From: JABSOG01 sp965277695 | GTDB lineage: Bacteria > Pseudomonadota > Gammaproteobacteria > Enterobacterales > Alteromonadaceae | Direction: 5' to 3' | DNA length: 64,000 nt | Assembly (NCBI GenBank): GCA_965277695.1 | Contig: CBDIDQ010000063.1 | Location: 62,001 to 126,000 of the forward strand | Part shown: positions 1-8,961 of the stretch, in pieces | Numbering within the stretch: the first letter of the stretch is position 1 | How the letters are laid out: every line of letters starts with the position of its first letter | Notes under the pieces: generated by a model | What the model saw: only the letters and a program-made list of their open reading frames with translations | Told to the model about the DNA's origin: nothing | Databases searched by the model: none | Made by a program: the position numbers and the translations under genes

Positions 1-9
1 ACAGCTGAC

Positions 10-1830
10 TTATTCAACAATAAATGACTGCATTGCCGCATCGGATTTATCGTTGATCCCGTCAATCAAACACGCTTGAATATCAGTAAATTCTTTTTCA
101 TAATAATCGGATTTATCAATGATGATATCGTTTAATTTATCGCATAACTGACTTGCAGGCACAGCGTTCAACACCGTAAACTGATCTGCCAACACATCAA
201 GGTAGTTATCCATCTGTTGCAACTCACTTTTTACCGGCAACACACAAATACCAGCCAAAATAGCGTCATAGGCACTGGCGGTCATCTGCGTGATCACGCA
301 ACGTGCTTTTGACAACGCCGCATCAATCTCGCCAAAATCCCAGGTCCATCCCGGCGGTAGCTCAGCCCAGCCAATTCGGCCAAGCAACGCCTTATGGCTC
401 ATCATCGGGTGTGGTTTAACCCTAACTCCCATCTTCAACTCAGTGCTGATCCAATGATGAGACGCCTTTACTGACTCCAACACTTCAGCACTGGCAGTCA
501 CGTTCAAGGCCAACAAAATGACCAAATCACCGGAGCGTTTAATTGGTTTAATAACACTTGGTATGGTTTGACGAATACCGGCACCAGTAACCACCCGATC
601 CTCAGGCATCCCCAGATTGATTAAGTTCTCTTTGGCAATGTTACCGTTACACACCACCCGGTCGGGTTTCACACAACTGTCCCATTCTGATGCCACACTG
701 TTATAACCCAAAAAGCCCTTGCTCACCAAGGCATGGTAAAAACCGATAGAATAACTTTTTAACGGTAACTCTCGAATAGCTTTGCGAATAGGGTGCTCAA
801 ACAACATGTTTTCAAAATGATCAAGGGTGATCAAAGAAGTTACCGACGGCGACCAGCGCTTTAACATTGGAATATAGCGCCAATATGTCGCACCAGCACC
901 ACACAACTGCAATAGTCTTTCCCGCGTGACCAACGAGCGACAACGAATACCGGGGTATTCAATGCTTTGTTTTAAGCAAAAAGCACTTTTAAACGCTTGA
1001 TACAACGACCAGAGATAATCCTTAGGGGTCAACCAGTCATCGGCGATTAATGCATTGGATTGGCGTAAACGCTGATAGGCGGTTTTTAACGGCATTTGCA
1101 CATTGCAAAACCAAGCCAAGGTATGGACTTGTTTGCCCTGCTGTTTCATCCAATCCGGCAATTCTCTAAAGTAACTGCATCGAACCTTGTCAGCGGATTT
1201 AAAAGAGTTATCATCAAGGCATTGATGAATCAAATAAGCTTCGCCTTTTGGCGCTTCAATAACATCGGGGCGAGATTGTTTGGCGTACCAAGCATGTTTG
1301 GCAAAGCGACTACATTGTCGCAAGAAAGTATAACCAGCCCTAGCCAGTAACAAGCCAGTATCCCTGATACGATACAATCGGGGTTTCAATTCGCACTGAA
1401 CGTCGTAGGCGTCTTTAAGGTTATTGTATACATCAGCTAACACGTAGGAGTCTTCGCAAACAACCACTATCTTTGGATAATGCTCAGCATGGCTTTCCAA
1501 CCAGCTGATTAGCGCCGCAATCTGGCAAATACCGAGATAAAACGGTGACACCAAATTGTTGCGACTGGCCAAGTTTGACATCCACCAATTCAGTGAGTCA
1601 CCATTAGCCAAACGTTGTTGTTCCAACCACTGTAAAAACGGTTGCAATTGGATCTTTTGTTGCTGATCTAATTGAGATTGTAAAGAAATCCGCTGTTGCG
1701 CTATTTCCTTTTTCGATTCTTGTTCAGAGCCTTGTTCACACCGCATTAATTTTAAATAGTCACCGCCCAAATAAATCCACGGCTGGTCAGCATTGGCAAA
1801 TTGCCGATAGTGAACAAGTTCAATGATCAT
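10..1830 (-). CDS. Surface carbohydrate biosynthesis protein, LIC13510-like (putative glycosyl/glycan transferase)
   Basis: A 606-residue soluble protein with no signal peptide. The C-terminal third looks like the nucleotide-sugar half of a GT-B or capsule-synthesis fold: a VKPHPM motif near residue 470 is followed by ITQMTASAYDAILAGICVLP, the usual pattern of a Ser/Thr-rich turn and a helix before the last Rossmann strands. Overall it resembles the Leptospira-type surface carbohydrate proteins (TIGR04326 class); this is recognition of family style, not a search result. The ATG overlaps the stop of the upstream aldolase gene in an ATGA arrangement, so the two are translationally coupled. It is the last gene of the leftmost keto-sugar operon, which suggests it transfers or assembles the sugar made by its neighbours. 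The acceptor and donor are unknown. Confidence 0.6.
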   Translation of the reverse strand: MIIELVHYRQFANADQPWIYLGGDYLKLMRCEQGSEQESKKEIAQQRISLQSQLDQQQKIQLQPFLQWLEQQRLANGDSLNWWMSNLASRNNLVSPFYLGICQIAALISWLESHAEHYPKIVVVCEDSYVLADVYNNLKDAYDVQCELKPRLYRIRDTGLLLARAGYTFLRQCSRFAKHAWYAKQSRPDVIEAPKGEAYLIHQCLDDNSFKSADKVRCSYFRELPDWMKQQGKQVHTLAWFCNVQMPLKTAYQRLRQSNALIADDWLTPKDYLWSLYQAFKSAFCLKQSIEYPGIRCRSLVTRERLLQLCGAGATYWRYIPMLKRWSPSVTSLITLDHFENMLFEHPIRKAIRELPLKSYSIGFYHALVSKGFLGYNSVASEWDSCVKPDRVVCNGNIAKENLINLGMPEDRVVTGAGIRQTIPSVIKPIKRSGDLVILLALNVTASAEVLESVKASHHWISTELKMGVRVKPHPMMSHKALLGRIGWAELPPGWTWDFGEIDAALSKARCVITQMTASAYDAILAGICVLPVKSELQQMDNYLDVLADQFTVLNAVPASQLCDKLNDIIIDKSDYYEKEFTDIQACLIDGINDKSDAAMQSFIVE

Positions 1831-2591
1831 TTGTTGTTAAAAGCACTAACAGAATTTAAGTAAAAGTCAGTCATCGCATAACTGTCGGCAACATAGGCAA
1901 CAAACTGAAAGCCCATTTCACGAAATTCACGACAGGCGACGATATCACGAGAGAAAGTACCGGCAATCTTGCCCGCTGCTTTGATCACCGTAAGGCATTT
2001 TTGCAATTGCGCCAAAACCTCAGGATGCTCCAATTGACCGGGTAAACCCACTGACTGGGAAATGTCATACATACCCAGATAAATCAAGTCAATGCCATCA
2101 ACAGCAGCGATATCCGCAAGGTTGTCGATGCCTTCCAGCCCTTCGACCAAAATGCCCACCAAAGTTTCATTGGCGTGGTCTTCCATGCTTTGGGCCAGAC
2201 CTTCATGGGTATAATTGTGGCAACGGGTATAAGGAGAAAGCCCCCGCTTGCCCTTAGGTGAATATAAAGCCGCATCAACAATGTTACGGGCGGCAGCAAC
2301 GGTGGACACATGAGGCACCATCACCGCACCACAGCCTGTTTCCAAAGCGTGAAGAATGGTGTTTTCCTGATCATCACCCACCCGAATGATCGGCTGACAA
2401 TTGTGTAAATGTGCTGCACGCACCATTTCTTCAGCAGTTTCCCAACTGATTGCACCGTGTTCCAAATCAATGATGATGAAATCCAATCCAGTACGAGCGA
2501 CAACATCGACGACAAAACCGGAAGGTAACATACACCAAGTGCCAAAAACGGTTTCATCCGCCTGCATACGTTGTTTAAGAGTAACGTTCAT
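1827..2591 (-). CDS. HpcH/HpaI family aldolase
   Basis: 254 residues, full length for the HpcH/HpaI (2-keto-3-deoxy acid, class II metal-dependent) aldolase family. The motifs LEHGAISWE, GAVMVPHVSTVAAARN, SPKGKRGLSPYTR and VEGLEGIDNLADIAAVDGIDLIYLGMYD are the hallmarks of the TIM barrel and its metal-binding Glu/Asp residues. Such enzymes reversibly cleave or form 2-keto-3-deoxy (hydroxy)acids from pyruvate and an aldehyde. The gene sits between a KdsB-like CMP-transferase (TAATG overlap upstream) and a surface carbohydrate protein (ATGA overlap downstream). A biosynthetic role in making a 3-deoxy-ulosonic acid is therefore plausible, but the direction of the reaction is inferred from context only. 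Confidence 0.85.
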   Translation of the reverse strand: MNVTLKQRMQADETVFGTWCMLPSGFVVDVVARTGLDFIIIDLEHGAISWETAEEMVRAAHLHNCQPIIRVGDDQENTILHALETGCGAVMVPHVSTVAAARNIVDAALYSPKGKRGLSPYTRCHNYTHEGLAQSMEDHANETLVGILVEGLEGIDNLADIAAVDGIDLIYLGMYDISQSVGLPGQLEHPEVLAQLQKCLTVIKAAGKIAGTFSRDIVACREFREMGFQFVAYVADSYAMTDFYLNSVSAFNNK

Positions 2592-3355
2592 TACAAATCC
2601 TTATACTTTGGATAAACGGGATCGTCTTGCATTAACCTTTCAACAATTTGACGGTCAGCATCAGTATCCACAGATTTTGAATTAAAAGGCGATGGCACCA
2701 TTCTCACTTTATGACCATGTTGCAGGGCTCTGATCATTTCAATCGATTCCTGAAGCTCCAACGGCGTCGCAGCCAAAACATGATTAAACGTTTTCATGAA
2801 GTGCCAACGAAATGGCATGATGCAAACTTGCTTCCACCAGATTGCTCTTTTTTCTTCATGATCGATAGAAGGCATAGGTGCCCGGGACATATACATTGCA
2901 TTCATTTGAAGATCGCAAACCACCTTGATTTCACCCGGGTCTTGCCATTCTTCTTCACTGAGTTGCTGAACTAAATTAGAAACAAACAGTGTTTTGTCGT
3001 CCAATAGAGGTTGGATTGCCAAATCTATCATATCCGGATGAACCAAAGGTTCGTCGCCCTGCACCACCACCACGATATCATCATCGTCTAGTGCCAGCGT
3101 TTCCGCAGCCGCTGCAACCCGTAACCCCGGCCGTTGAATACCCGGGTCAGTCATGATGGCTTTGCCACCAAAAGACTCAACATGTTGCTCAAGCTCTTTA
3201 TCACAAACTGCAACAAACAGCTCAGTGGTATATTTGCTCAGGGCGCATCGTTGATAAACATGCTCAATCATTGATTTACCAACAATGTCACACAAAGGCT
3301 TACCAGGGAATCGCGTAGACCCCAGTCTCGCTGGTATACCGACCACCACTTTCAT
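2591..3355 (-). CDS. KdsB-like cytidylyltransferase (3-deoxy-ulosonate CMP-transferase family)
   Basis: About 254 residues. The N-terminus has the nucleotide-binding loop IPARLGSTRFPGKPL, and VVVQGDEPLVHPDMI around residue 100 gives the metal-binding Asp, both typical of CMP-KDO synthetase. The family couples CTP to a 3-deoxy-2-ulosonic acid. I start at the ATG at 3355 because AAGG lies about eight bases upstream; a GTG two codons earlier is an alternative. The next gene begins inside its stop codon. In a glycan cluster a second KdsB homologue usually activates a KDO-like sugar other than lipid A KDO, so the substrate may be the product of the adjacent aldolase. It could also be an ordinary kdsB, but the operon context argues against that. 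Confidence 0.8.
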   Translation of the reverse strand: MKVVVGIPARLGSTRFPGKPLCDIVGKSMIEHVYQRCALSKYTTELFVAVCDKELEQHVESFGGKAIMTDPGIQRPGLRVAAAAETLALDDDDIVVVVQGDEPLVHPDMIDLAIQPLLDDKTLFVSNLVQQLSEEEWQDPGEIKVVCDLQMNAMYMSRAPMPSIDHEEKRAIWWKQVCIMPFRWHFMKTFNHVLAATPLELQESIEMIRALQHGHKVRMVPSPFNSKSVDTDADRQIVERLMQDDPVYPKYKDL

Positions 3356-3470
3356 ACACACACCTTAACCAGTTGTTTTTTACAAATGATGACCAACAGC
3401 TACTTGCCATACAAATAACAGCTGGTCAGTTATAAACTTTACGCCATGAGAAAAATAGTAAAACCACAAT

Positions 3471-4388
3471 TTAACGATTTTTTATCCACGAAACCATGTG
3501 CTTTAAGCCAGTATCCAAGTCGTGCTTGGGCTGCCAAGACAGTTTGTCGCTTATTTTGTGATGTGAACCATAAACACCAAATTGGTCCCGTGGCGTGCCA
3601 CCAACGACATTGACTTGGACATCATCTTTACCAAAGGCTTTAATAATCTTGTCAAGCACCGAACCAATAGTGGTTCTAACACCAGTACAGACATTAAAAG
3701 TATCGAATGTTATATCACTTTGTACTGCTGATGAAATCGCATCAACAACATCATCGATATAAACAAAGTCTCGAAACCGGTTAACATCGCCTTTAACCAC
3801 GATAGGCTCATCATTAGCGACAAAAGCGGCATAAATACTGATCATGCCCTGCTTCATGTTATCCATATTCTGTCCCGGGCCATACACATTAAACAGCCGG
3901 AGGATCACCGAATCCAAACCTAATTCAGAAAATATTTTAATGTAATTTTCAGAGGCAACTTTGCCGACACCATAAAACGAAGTCGGATCTGATGGCTGAT
4001 TCTCATCAATCAATTGATCCGGGGTATTGCCATAGACATTCATCGAACTGCTAAACACAAACTTTTTGATTTTCTGGCTCAAGGCCCAGTTTAACAGTTC
4101 AAGTGTCGCTACTGTGTTAGTTCGGACATCGTAAGATGGATCTTCAAAAGAGATCTCACCAGACGATTGTGCCGCCAGATGAACAACATGAGTGACCCCA
4201 CTAGGTAACAGATCAGTCCAACCATCGGCAGTAATATCTGTGCGGATAAAATCAGCCTCAGGGGGAATGTTTGATTCAAACCCCTTACACAGATTGTCTA
4301 CCACAGTGACCTTGCAGTTTTTGCTGATATAACTTCTGGCTAAATGCGATCCGATGAAGCCAGCACCACCAGTGATCAGGACGTGCAT
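3471..4388 (-). CDS. NAD-dependent epimerase/dehydratase (extended SDR)
   Basis: 305 residues with the extended-SDR signature. The Rossmann glycine motif GGAGFIGSH is at residues 7-15, the catalytic Ser lies in VFSSSMNVYG, and the YxxxK pair is in FYGVGKVASEN near residue 145. RLFNVYGPGQ and RDFVYIDDVVDA are the sugar-nucleotide binding strands seen in UDP-glucose epimerases and dTDP-glucose dehydratases. It probably epimerises or dehydrates a nucleotide sugar for the glycan. The start overlaps the end of the upstream methyltransferase gene by about 13 bases. A gap of about 115 bases follows before the KdsB-like gene. The exact substrate cannot be read from sequence. Confidence 0.85.
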   Translation of the reverse strand: MHVLITGGAGFIGSHLARSYISKNCKVTVVDNLCKGFESNIPPEADFIRTDITADGWTDLLPSGVTHVVHLAAQSSGEISFEDPSYDVRTNTVATLELLNWALSQKIKKFVFSSSMNVYGNTPDQLIDENQPSDPTSFYGVGKVASENYIKIFSELGLDSVILRLFNVYGPGQNMDNMKQGMISIYAAFVANDEPIVVKGDVNRFRDFVYIDDVVDAISSAVQSDITFDTFNVCTGVRTTIGSVLDKIIKAFGKDDVQVNVVGGTPRDQFGVYGSHHKISDKLSWQPKHDLDTGLKHMVSWIKNR

Positions 4389-5200
4389 TTGCTAACCCAC
4401 CAAGCATCAAATCGGTGCTCAAGCTCATCGACATTTTCCATTTTCAATGCTGCTTTGATGTTCAATTCATTATTGAAATAAGTGAAAAACACGTCATCTT
4501 TGAATTCTTTTTTGTAGGTATCATCGATTTTGCTCACGGTATCAAAAGTACGCGTTAGATACTGCTCAACTTCGATGTAAAACTGTTCACTCTTGTTGCC
4601 GTCAATGTCAGCAATAGCAGGCAAGCCCATTTTCTTTCTAACAACATTGATAAACGCAGAGTTGGTGTGTTTAAAGTCATAATTGGCATCATCCATACAA
4701 ACAATGGCTTTATCGTTAAGCATCGGTGTTACCGCTTCAAGCTCACCAATAACCACGTCAAGCACATGCTCACTGTCATGGAAGAACAAATCAATACCAA
4801 CACCCAATTCTTCAAGAATTGGCAAACCAGCATAAGGAGACGTACTAATGTAATTAACCACTTTCCAGTGTTTATTTACATCCGCTTCTAGATAGCGACA
4901 AATGGTTTCTACGCATAACGTTCTAATTTGAGAGGATTTTTCGGCATTGGTATCCCAGCTATACAGCGTACCGCCATTTTTTATGGCGTTAAACAACAAT
5001 ACAATCGAACTCGCTCCCAAACCGGTTTCAACAAAAACCGCTTGGTCTTTACTTATTTCTGACGCTACTCGATGCAAAGCCAAAAACTCAGAATCAGGGA
5101 TGCTATTCATCCATTTCGGTAACATCCGTTTTATCGATATCAAAAACGTTTCTTCGTCAGCTTTTATCTCTTCTTTAGTGCCAAAATAAAAATCATACAT
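4376..5200 (-). CDS. Class I SAM-dependent methyltransferase-like protein
   Basis: About 274 residues. VFVETGLGASSIVLLFNA matches the SAM-binding strand and loop (motif I), LYSWDT supplies the acidic residue after strand 2, and DLFFHDSEH followed by VCMDDANYDFKH resembles Methyltransf_24-type proteins that act on sugars or small molecules. I start at the ATG at 5200 because AGGA lies about ten bases upstream; an in-frame TTG two codons earlier is possible. The gene lies between a HAD phosphatase and an epimerase in one operon, so it probably O- or N-methylates a sugar intermediate. The C-terminal 70 residues are not recognisable. Confidence 0.6.
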   Translation of the reverse strand: MYDFYFGTKEEIKADEETFLISIKRMLPKWMNSIPDSEFLALHRVASEISKDQAVFVETGLGASSIVLLFNAIKNGGTLYSWDTNAEKSSQIRTLCVETICRYLEADVNKHWKVVNYISTSPYAGLPILEELGVGIDLFFHDSEHVLDVVIGELEAVTPMLNDKAIVCMDDANYDFKHTNSAFINVVRKKMGLPAIADIDGNKSEQFYIEVEQYLTRTFDTVSKIDDTYKKEFKDDVFFTYFNNELNIKAALKMENVDELEHRFDAWWVSKCTS

Positions 5201-5223
5201 TGCCAATATTTCCTATTATATCT

Positions 5224-5976
5224 CTATTCAAATAACTCACTGATTTCAGCAAGCCTTAACAGTTCAATGCCAGCCTTATTTGCCTGAACCAAATTTTCTT
5301 CGGGGACATTCCCCCATGTTGTCTGAAAAACCCTATAACCATTTGCCTTTGGCAGCATCAAGTGGCTGATATTGTCATCAATAAACACCATGTCTTGCTT
5401 TGCACAACCTTCCCATTGTCTTATGGTGTCCAGTGCTTCTAATTTGTTTTTGATTTGACTCTGATCCAACATTCGATCGTCACTAATCTCCAGACCATGC
5501 ATCTGTAACACCAACTTAACCGACTCAGCATCTTTTAAAGTCGCGATATAGAGCCGATTTTGCTGCTGTAGTTGTATCATGGTGTCAATAACGGAAGGAA
5601 AAACAGGATGCAGTTGGATCCATTTTTTTAAATCTTGTTGGCGTAGCCATTCGCGCTGTTTAAAAAACACCGGCTTAAATTTTTCACAGTTTTCTGCCCA
5701 CTGCTGGCACAGTTGTGCGTGTTGGTCTTGGCTGATGATACTTTCAGACTCACCACTTTGTAAAACCCGGCGTAGCGCATAGTATTCACCAGCACCTTTA
5801 ACAAAAGGTCTTAAACGGCGAAAACGCTGGTCTTCCTCAGGACTAAACTCGGCAATGGTGCGGCGATAATTATCTCCACCACTCCAGCGATCCCAAGCAT
5901 TCCATGAAGTCACCATACATTCGTTGGTGCTGTCACAAACAACACCGTCAAAATCAAAAACAACAATATTCGACAT
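5224..5976 (-). CDS. HAD family hydrolase (probable sugar phosphatase)
   Basis: About 250 residues from the ATG at 5976, which lies one base beyond the stop of the upstream FAH gene; an upstream in-frame ATG would overlap that gene far more. The N-terminal FDFDGVVCDS is HAD motif I with the nucleophile Asp and acid/base Asp. IATLKDAESVK fits motifs II/III, and MVFIDDNISHL is motif IV with the Mg-binding Asp pair. A helical cap sits between. The likely role is dephosphorylating a sugar or ulosonate phosphate in the pathway, as KdsC does for KDO-8-phosphate. GmhB-type heptose phosphatase activity is an alternative, since no gmhB is in the window, but the sequence does not look GmhB-like. Confidence 0.75.
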   Translation of the reverse strand: MSNIVVFDFDGVVCDSTNECMVTSWNAWDRWSGGDNYRRTIAEFSPEEDQRFRRLRPFVKGAGEYYALRRVLQSGESESIISQDQHAQLCQQWAENCEKFKPVFFKQREWLRQQDLKKWIQLHPVFPSVIDTMIQLQQQNRLYIATLKDAESVKLVLQMHGLEISDDRMLDQSQIKNKLEALDTIRQWEGCAKQDMVFIDDNISHLMLPKANGYRVFQTTWGNVPEENLVQANKAGIELLRLAEISELFE

Positions 5977-5977
5977 C

Positions 5978-6745
5978 TTATGATCCTGAGTTAATGAAAT
6001 CATTGGACAAAGTGCCAAGCCCTTCGATAACACAATCAAACCGATCACCCGTTTGTAAAAACTGTCTGTCTCTCACCCGTGTCGGCGCACCAGTGAGAAT
6101 AACGTCTCCGGGCTCCAGCGTCATCCACGAAGACAACCAAACCAATAATTCAGGTTCTTGCGCTAGACGTTGATCTAAAATCCCTTCTCTGAGCAGTTCA
6201 CCATTGTGAATACCACTGATGCGTTTGCCAGCCGGGTCATATTCAGAGTCAATCCACGGACCCAATACGCTAAAGGTATCAGCCGCCTTTGAACGGGCTA
6301 AATGATGATCACGCCCTTGGACGTTTTCAGCCGAGACATCATTACCAATGGTAAAGCCGAAAATGCCGTCAATCGCTTCTTCACGGGTTGCATTAGTTAA
6401 TGTTTTGCCAATCACAATACCTAGCTCACACTCACCCCACACCGTCACATTGGCAAAAGGACAAACAATGGTCTGATCTGGACCAATCACTGAGGTGGTG
6501 GGTTTAATAAATACCAAAGGTTCATGAGCTTCACCGGTCAAACCCGAAGCACCGGGATAATTGATAGCAATACCGATCACTTTTCCCGGTTTGCATGGGG
6601 CTCGTAACACCACGTCTTTAAGCGCATGGCTCTGGGCTAATTTTTTACCGCTTAACCAAGGTGCATCTGACCATTGGGTGACAGTATCATCGTTTAATTC
6701 ACCATAAAAAAGCGCTTGGTCTAACTCAAAACGAACTACTCTCAC
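5978..6745 (-). CDS. Fumarylacetoacetate hydrolase (FAH) family protein
   Basis: 255 residues, full length for single-domain FAH proteins. The conserved CKPGKVIGIAINYPG, the metal ligands in WGECELGIVIGK (the ExE pair), and TIGNDVSAENVQGRDHHLARSKAADTFSVLGP are clear. Members hydrolyse, decarboxylate or hydrate 2-keto acids such as fumarylpyruvate or 2-keto-3-deoxy acids. It starts with GTG, overlapping the TGA of the upstream epimerase gene (GTGA). Placement beside an HpcH aldolase, a hydroxyacid dehydrogenase and a KdsB homologue suggests a 2-keto acid intermediate in glycan precursor synthesis. The exact reaction is unknown. Confidence 0.85.
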   Translation of the reverse strand: MRVVRFELDQALFYGELNDDTVTQWSDAPWLSGKKLAQSHALKDVVLRAPCKPGKVIGIAINYPGASGLTGEAHEPLVFIKPTTSVIGPDQTIVCPFANVTVWGECELGIVIGKTLTNATREEAIDGIFGFTIGNDVSAENVQGRDHHLARSKAADTFSVLGPWIDSEYDPAGKRISGIHNGELLREGILDQRLAQEPELLVWLSSWMTLEPGDVILTGAPTRVRDRQFLQTGDRFDCVIEGLGTLSNDFINSGS

Positions 6746-7653
6746 GACTCACCTCTGCTGGTGCTGATCTCTTCAATTAGTTGCAGTAATCCCTGACCAA
6801 GATCAACATGCACTGGCGGAATAAATTTACGTCCCAGTTTGGGCTGGTAGGCATAAGGCGTACGAACGTAATGGCCCTCATATTCAGATTCAACGAAACG
6901 TACCGCATCATGAATACCTAAAATTTCAGCCAGCATATGTAACATGTCATACACCCGCATCGATTCTTGTCCAGTCAACACAATACTCTCGTTGCAAAAT
7001 TCCGGGTTAAGTACATCAACACTGGCGCGGGCCGCGTCTTCAACATGTACGTATTCACGACGGGATTCGGGGTGACCTTCGTAATGCACTTCTTTGTTTT
7101 CTAAGGCATTACGAACAATCCGGTAAAGCCCATTATTTTCATTTGAACGCGGGCCGTACAAGGAGCCATAGCGCAGAATGGTATAATCGAGACCATAGAC
7201 CCGTTGATACTCCTCAACAAAACCTTCCGAAGCCTGTTTGCTACACCGATAAAAACCGCCTTCGCGACTATTGACATAAACCGTACTGGCATAAACAAAA
7301 CGTTTGACGTTATGTGTTTTACACATTTCCAACGCCAAAGTATTACCTAATATATTTACTCGAACCGCATCCACCGGTTTCTTCAAGGCTTCATTCAAAT
7401 CAGCAATGGCAGCAAAATTGTAAACTGCATCAGCACCTGCAATCGCTTCGTTCAATTTATCATTATCGAGCAACTCACCAATCACCATGGATTGATCATC
7501 ACGCAACCAAGGAGACAAGGTTCGGTCAAAAATAGTGACTTGATGGCCAGCAATACTGAGTTGATCGGCCACATGCGAGCCGAGAAAACCAGAACCACCA
7601 ATGACGGTAACCTTGGCGAATTGCTGGTTTAATGGAGTTATTTTTTGGGTCAT
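6742..7653 (-). CDS. NAD-dependent epimerase/dehydratase (extended SDR)
   Basis: 303 residues. The NAD-binding motif is GGSGFLGSH around residue 20, and the catalytic triad region is VYASTVYVNSREGGFYRCSKQASE with YxxxK. RYGSLYGPRSNENN and RREYVHVEDAARA are typical of nucleotide-sugar epimerases. It is a second epimerase in the same operon as the one at 3471-4388 and is clearly different in sequence, so two steps are likely. Its stop overlaps the GTG of the FAH gene. No strong ribosome binding site precedes the ATG. Confidence 0.85.
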   Translation of the reverse strand: MTQKITPLNQQFAKVTVIGGSGFLGSHVADQLSIAGHQVTIFDRTLSPWLRDDQSMVIGELLDNDKLNEAIAGADAVYNFAAIADLNEALKKPVDAVRVNILGNTLALEMCKTHNVKRFVYASTVYVNSREGGFYRCSKQASEGFVEEYQRVYGLDYTILRYGSLYGPRSNENNGLYRIVRNALENKEVHYEGHPESRREYVHVEDAARASVDVLNPEFCNESIVLTGQESMRVYDMLHMLAEILGIHDAVRFVESEYEGHYVRTPYAYQPKLGRKFIPPVHVDLGQGLLQLIEEISTSRGES

Positions 7654-7708
7654 TTTTCAATCTACAACATTCACTGTTGTACCTTAATAATTTATTTGGC
7701 GCTGCAAT

Positions 7709-8686
7709 TTACATCATCGCCTGGACATCGTATTCGTCATCAGGAACACTACAAAGCAGCTCGTGCGCTTTGACAAAGCGCACCGCTTCTTCGGTGGCCT
7801 CTATTTCCATTCTGGCCCGACAATCCTGAGACATTGACCCCATATGTGAGGTCAATATACAACGATCAATCGTTTTCAATTCACCATCGTAAGGTTCGTC
7901 TTCATAAACATCGATGGCTGCACCACTTAAGTGACCATCATTGAGGACTTCATAGAGATCTTTTTCGTTAACAATCCCACCGCGTGAGGTATTGATGATC
8001 ACCGCATCAGGCTTCATCATCATCAATTCGGTTTTGGTGATCATGTTTCGGGTTTTTTCTGTCAGCGGTAAATGAACCGTCACCACATCAGCTTGTTTGT
8101 AGATGACTTCTTTACTCACCCATTCCAATTTGAATTTTCGCTTGAGTTCGGGATCAGGCATGATGTCATTAACCAATAAGGTCGGCGTACCAAACGCCAT
8201 CAGGCGGTTAAGCACCCGGCCACCAATACGGCCCAGGCCAATTACACCGATGGTCACCTCTGCAATTTGGCGACCAAGATAACGATACCATTGACCTTGA
8301 TGCATTCTTAAATTAGAAACCTGAACCGAGCGTAACAAAGAAATAATCAAGCCAATAGTCAGCTCTGCTACCGCTGGAGATGGGGCATCCGGGGTGTACG
8401 ATACTTGAATGCCTCTTTTGCGGGCAGCCAAAAGGTCAACACTGTCCAGACCAATGCCAACCCGGGAAATAAACTTAAGATTCTTGGCGTTATCCATCAC
8501 CCGCTCGGTGATGGGTTCGGTTCCGGCAATGATAACATCAAAATCACTAACCATCTCTACCAGTCCCTGTTCAGTCAGCTTTTTGCCGGTAGGATTAATA
8601 ACATATTCAACCCCCGCTTCGTTAAGTAACTCCAGCGGCCACGAATCCAACCGTCCAAACGGTACAGTGGTTATCAATACTTTCAT
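7709..8686 (-). CDS. D-isomer-specific 2-hydroxyacid dehydrogenase
   Basis: 325 residues, the family length. The NAD-binding motif GVIGLGRIGGRV lies near residue 150. The catalytic Arg is in INTSRGGIVNEKDL, the Glu in DVYEDEPYDG and the His in LTSHMGSMS, so the catalytic set looks complete. It resembles phosphoglycerate dehydrogenase-like enzymes that oxidise or reduce a 2-hydroxy/2-keto acid pair. As the first gene of the left block it may supply a keto-acid precursor. A 14-bp perfect palindrome lies 18 bases upstream. An ordinary SerA is unlikely because the regulatory ACT domain is absent. Confidence 0.85.
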   Translation of the reverse strand: MKVLITTVPFGRLDSWPLELLNEAGVEYVINPTGKKLTEQGLVEMVSDFDVIIAGTEPITERVMDNAKNLKFISRVGIGLDSVDLLAARKRGIQVSYTPDAPSPAVAELTIGLIISLLRSVQVSNLRMHQGQWYRYLGRQIAEVTIGVIGLGRIGGRVLNRLMAFGTPTLLVNDIMPDPELKRKFKLEWVSKEVIYKQADVVTVHLPLTEKTRNMITKTELMMMKPDAVIINTSRGGIVNEKDLYEVLNDGHLSGAAIDVYEDEPYDGELKTIDRCILTSHMGSMSQDCRARMEIEATEEAVRFVKAHELLCSVPDDEYDVQAMM

Positions 8687-8703
8687 TTATTCAAATACCT
8701 TTA

Positions 8704-8717
8704 CTGTCAATTGACAG
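8704..8717. promoter_or_regulatory. 14-bp perfect palindrome upstream of the hydroxyacid dehydrogenase gene
   Basis: CTGTCAATTGACAG reads the same on both strands and ends 18 bases before the dehydrogenase ATG. TGTCA-N4-TGACA symmetry is common in repressor operators. No convincing -35/-10 pair was found next to it, so the role is tentative. Confidence 0.3.
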
Positions 8718-8774
8718 AACTCAAGAACAATTAAAATAACAGAGATCTTGACGCTGCCCACATTAGTATTGGTC

Positions 8775-8961
8775 AAAAAAACAATATCAACGGTCAAAAT
8801 AACCTGTTCAAGCTCACTTAATGCCTAGCCAATTTTCGGCTGACAAAGGACAAAGTGCTTAACAACACGGCAATGGTTTTTAATTTCATCACGCGTCGTG
8901 TTTAAAAAAAGAAGGCATTATATAAAAAACTGGAAAACATGCAACACAATAGCGCATGCCA
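8775..8961 (-). pseudogene. Decayed 3' end of a flippase gene (duplicate of 12082-12262)
   Basis: About 185 bases match the end of the flippase gene at 12127-13647 and its downstream sequence, in the same orientation. The stretch encoding YCVACF.VFYIMPSF is nearly identical. The frame is then broken in a run of T (minus strand), and a later piece reads TRDEIKNH.RVVK in a shifted frame, with an eight-base insertion near the stop. Similarity ends abruptly at about 8962. It is a remnant of a second flippase allele left by recombination or by insertion of the 8.96-12.08 kb segment. Confidence 0.8.
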
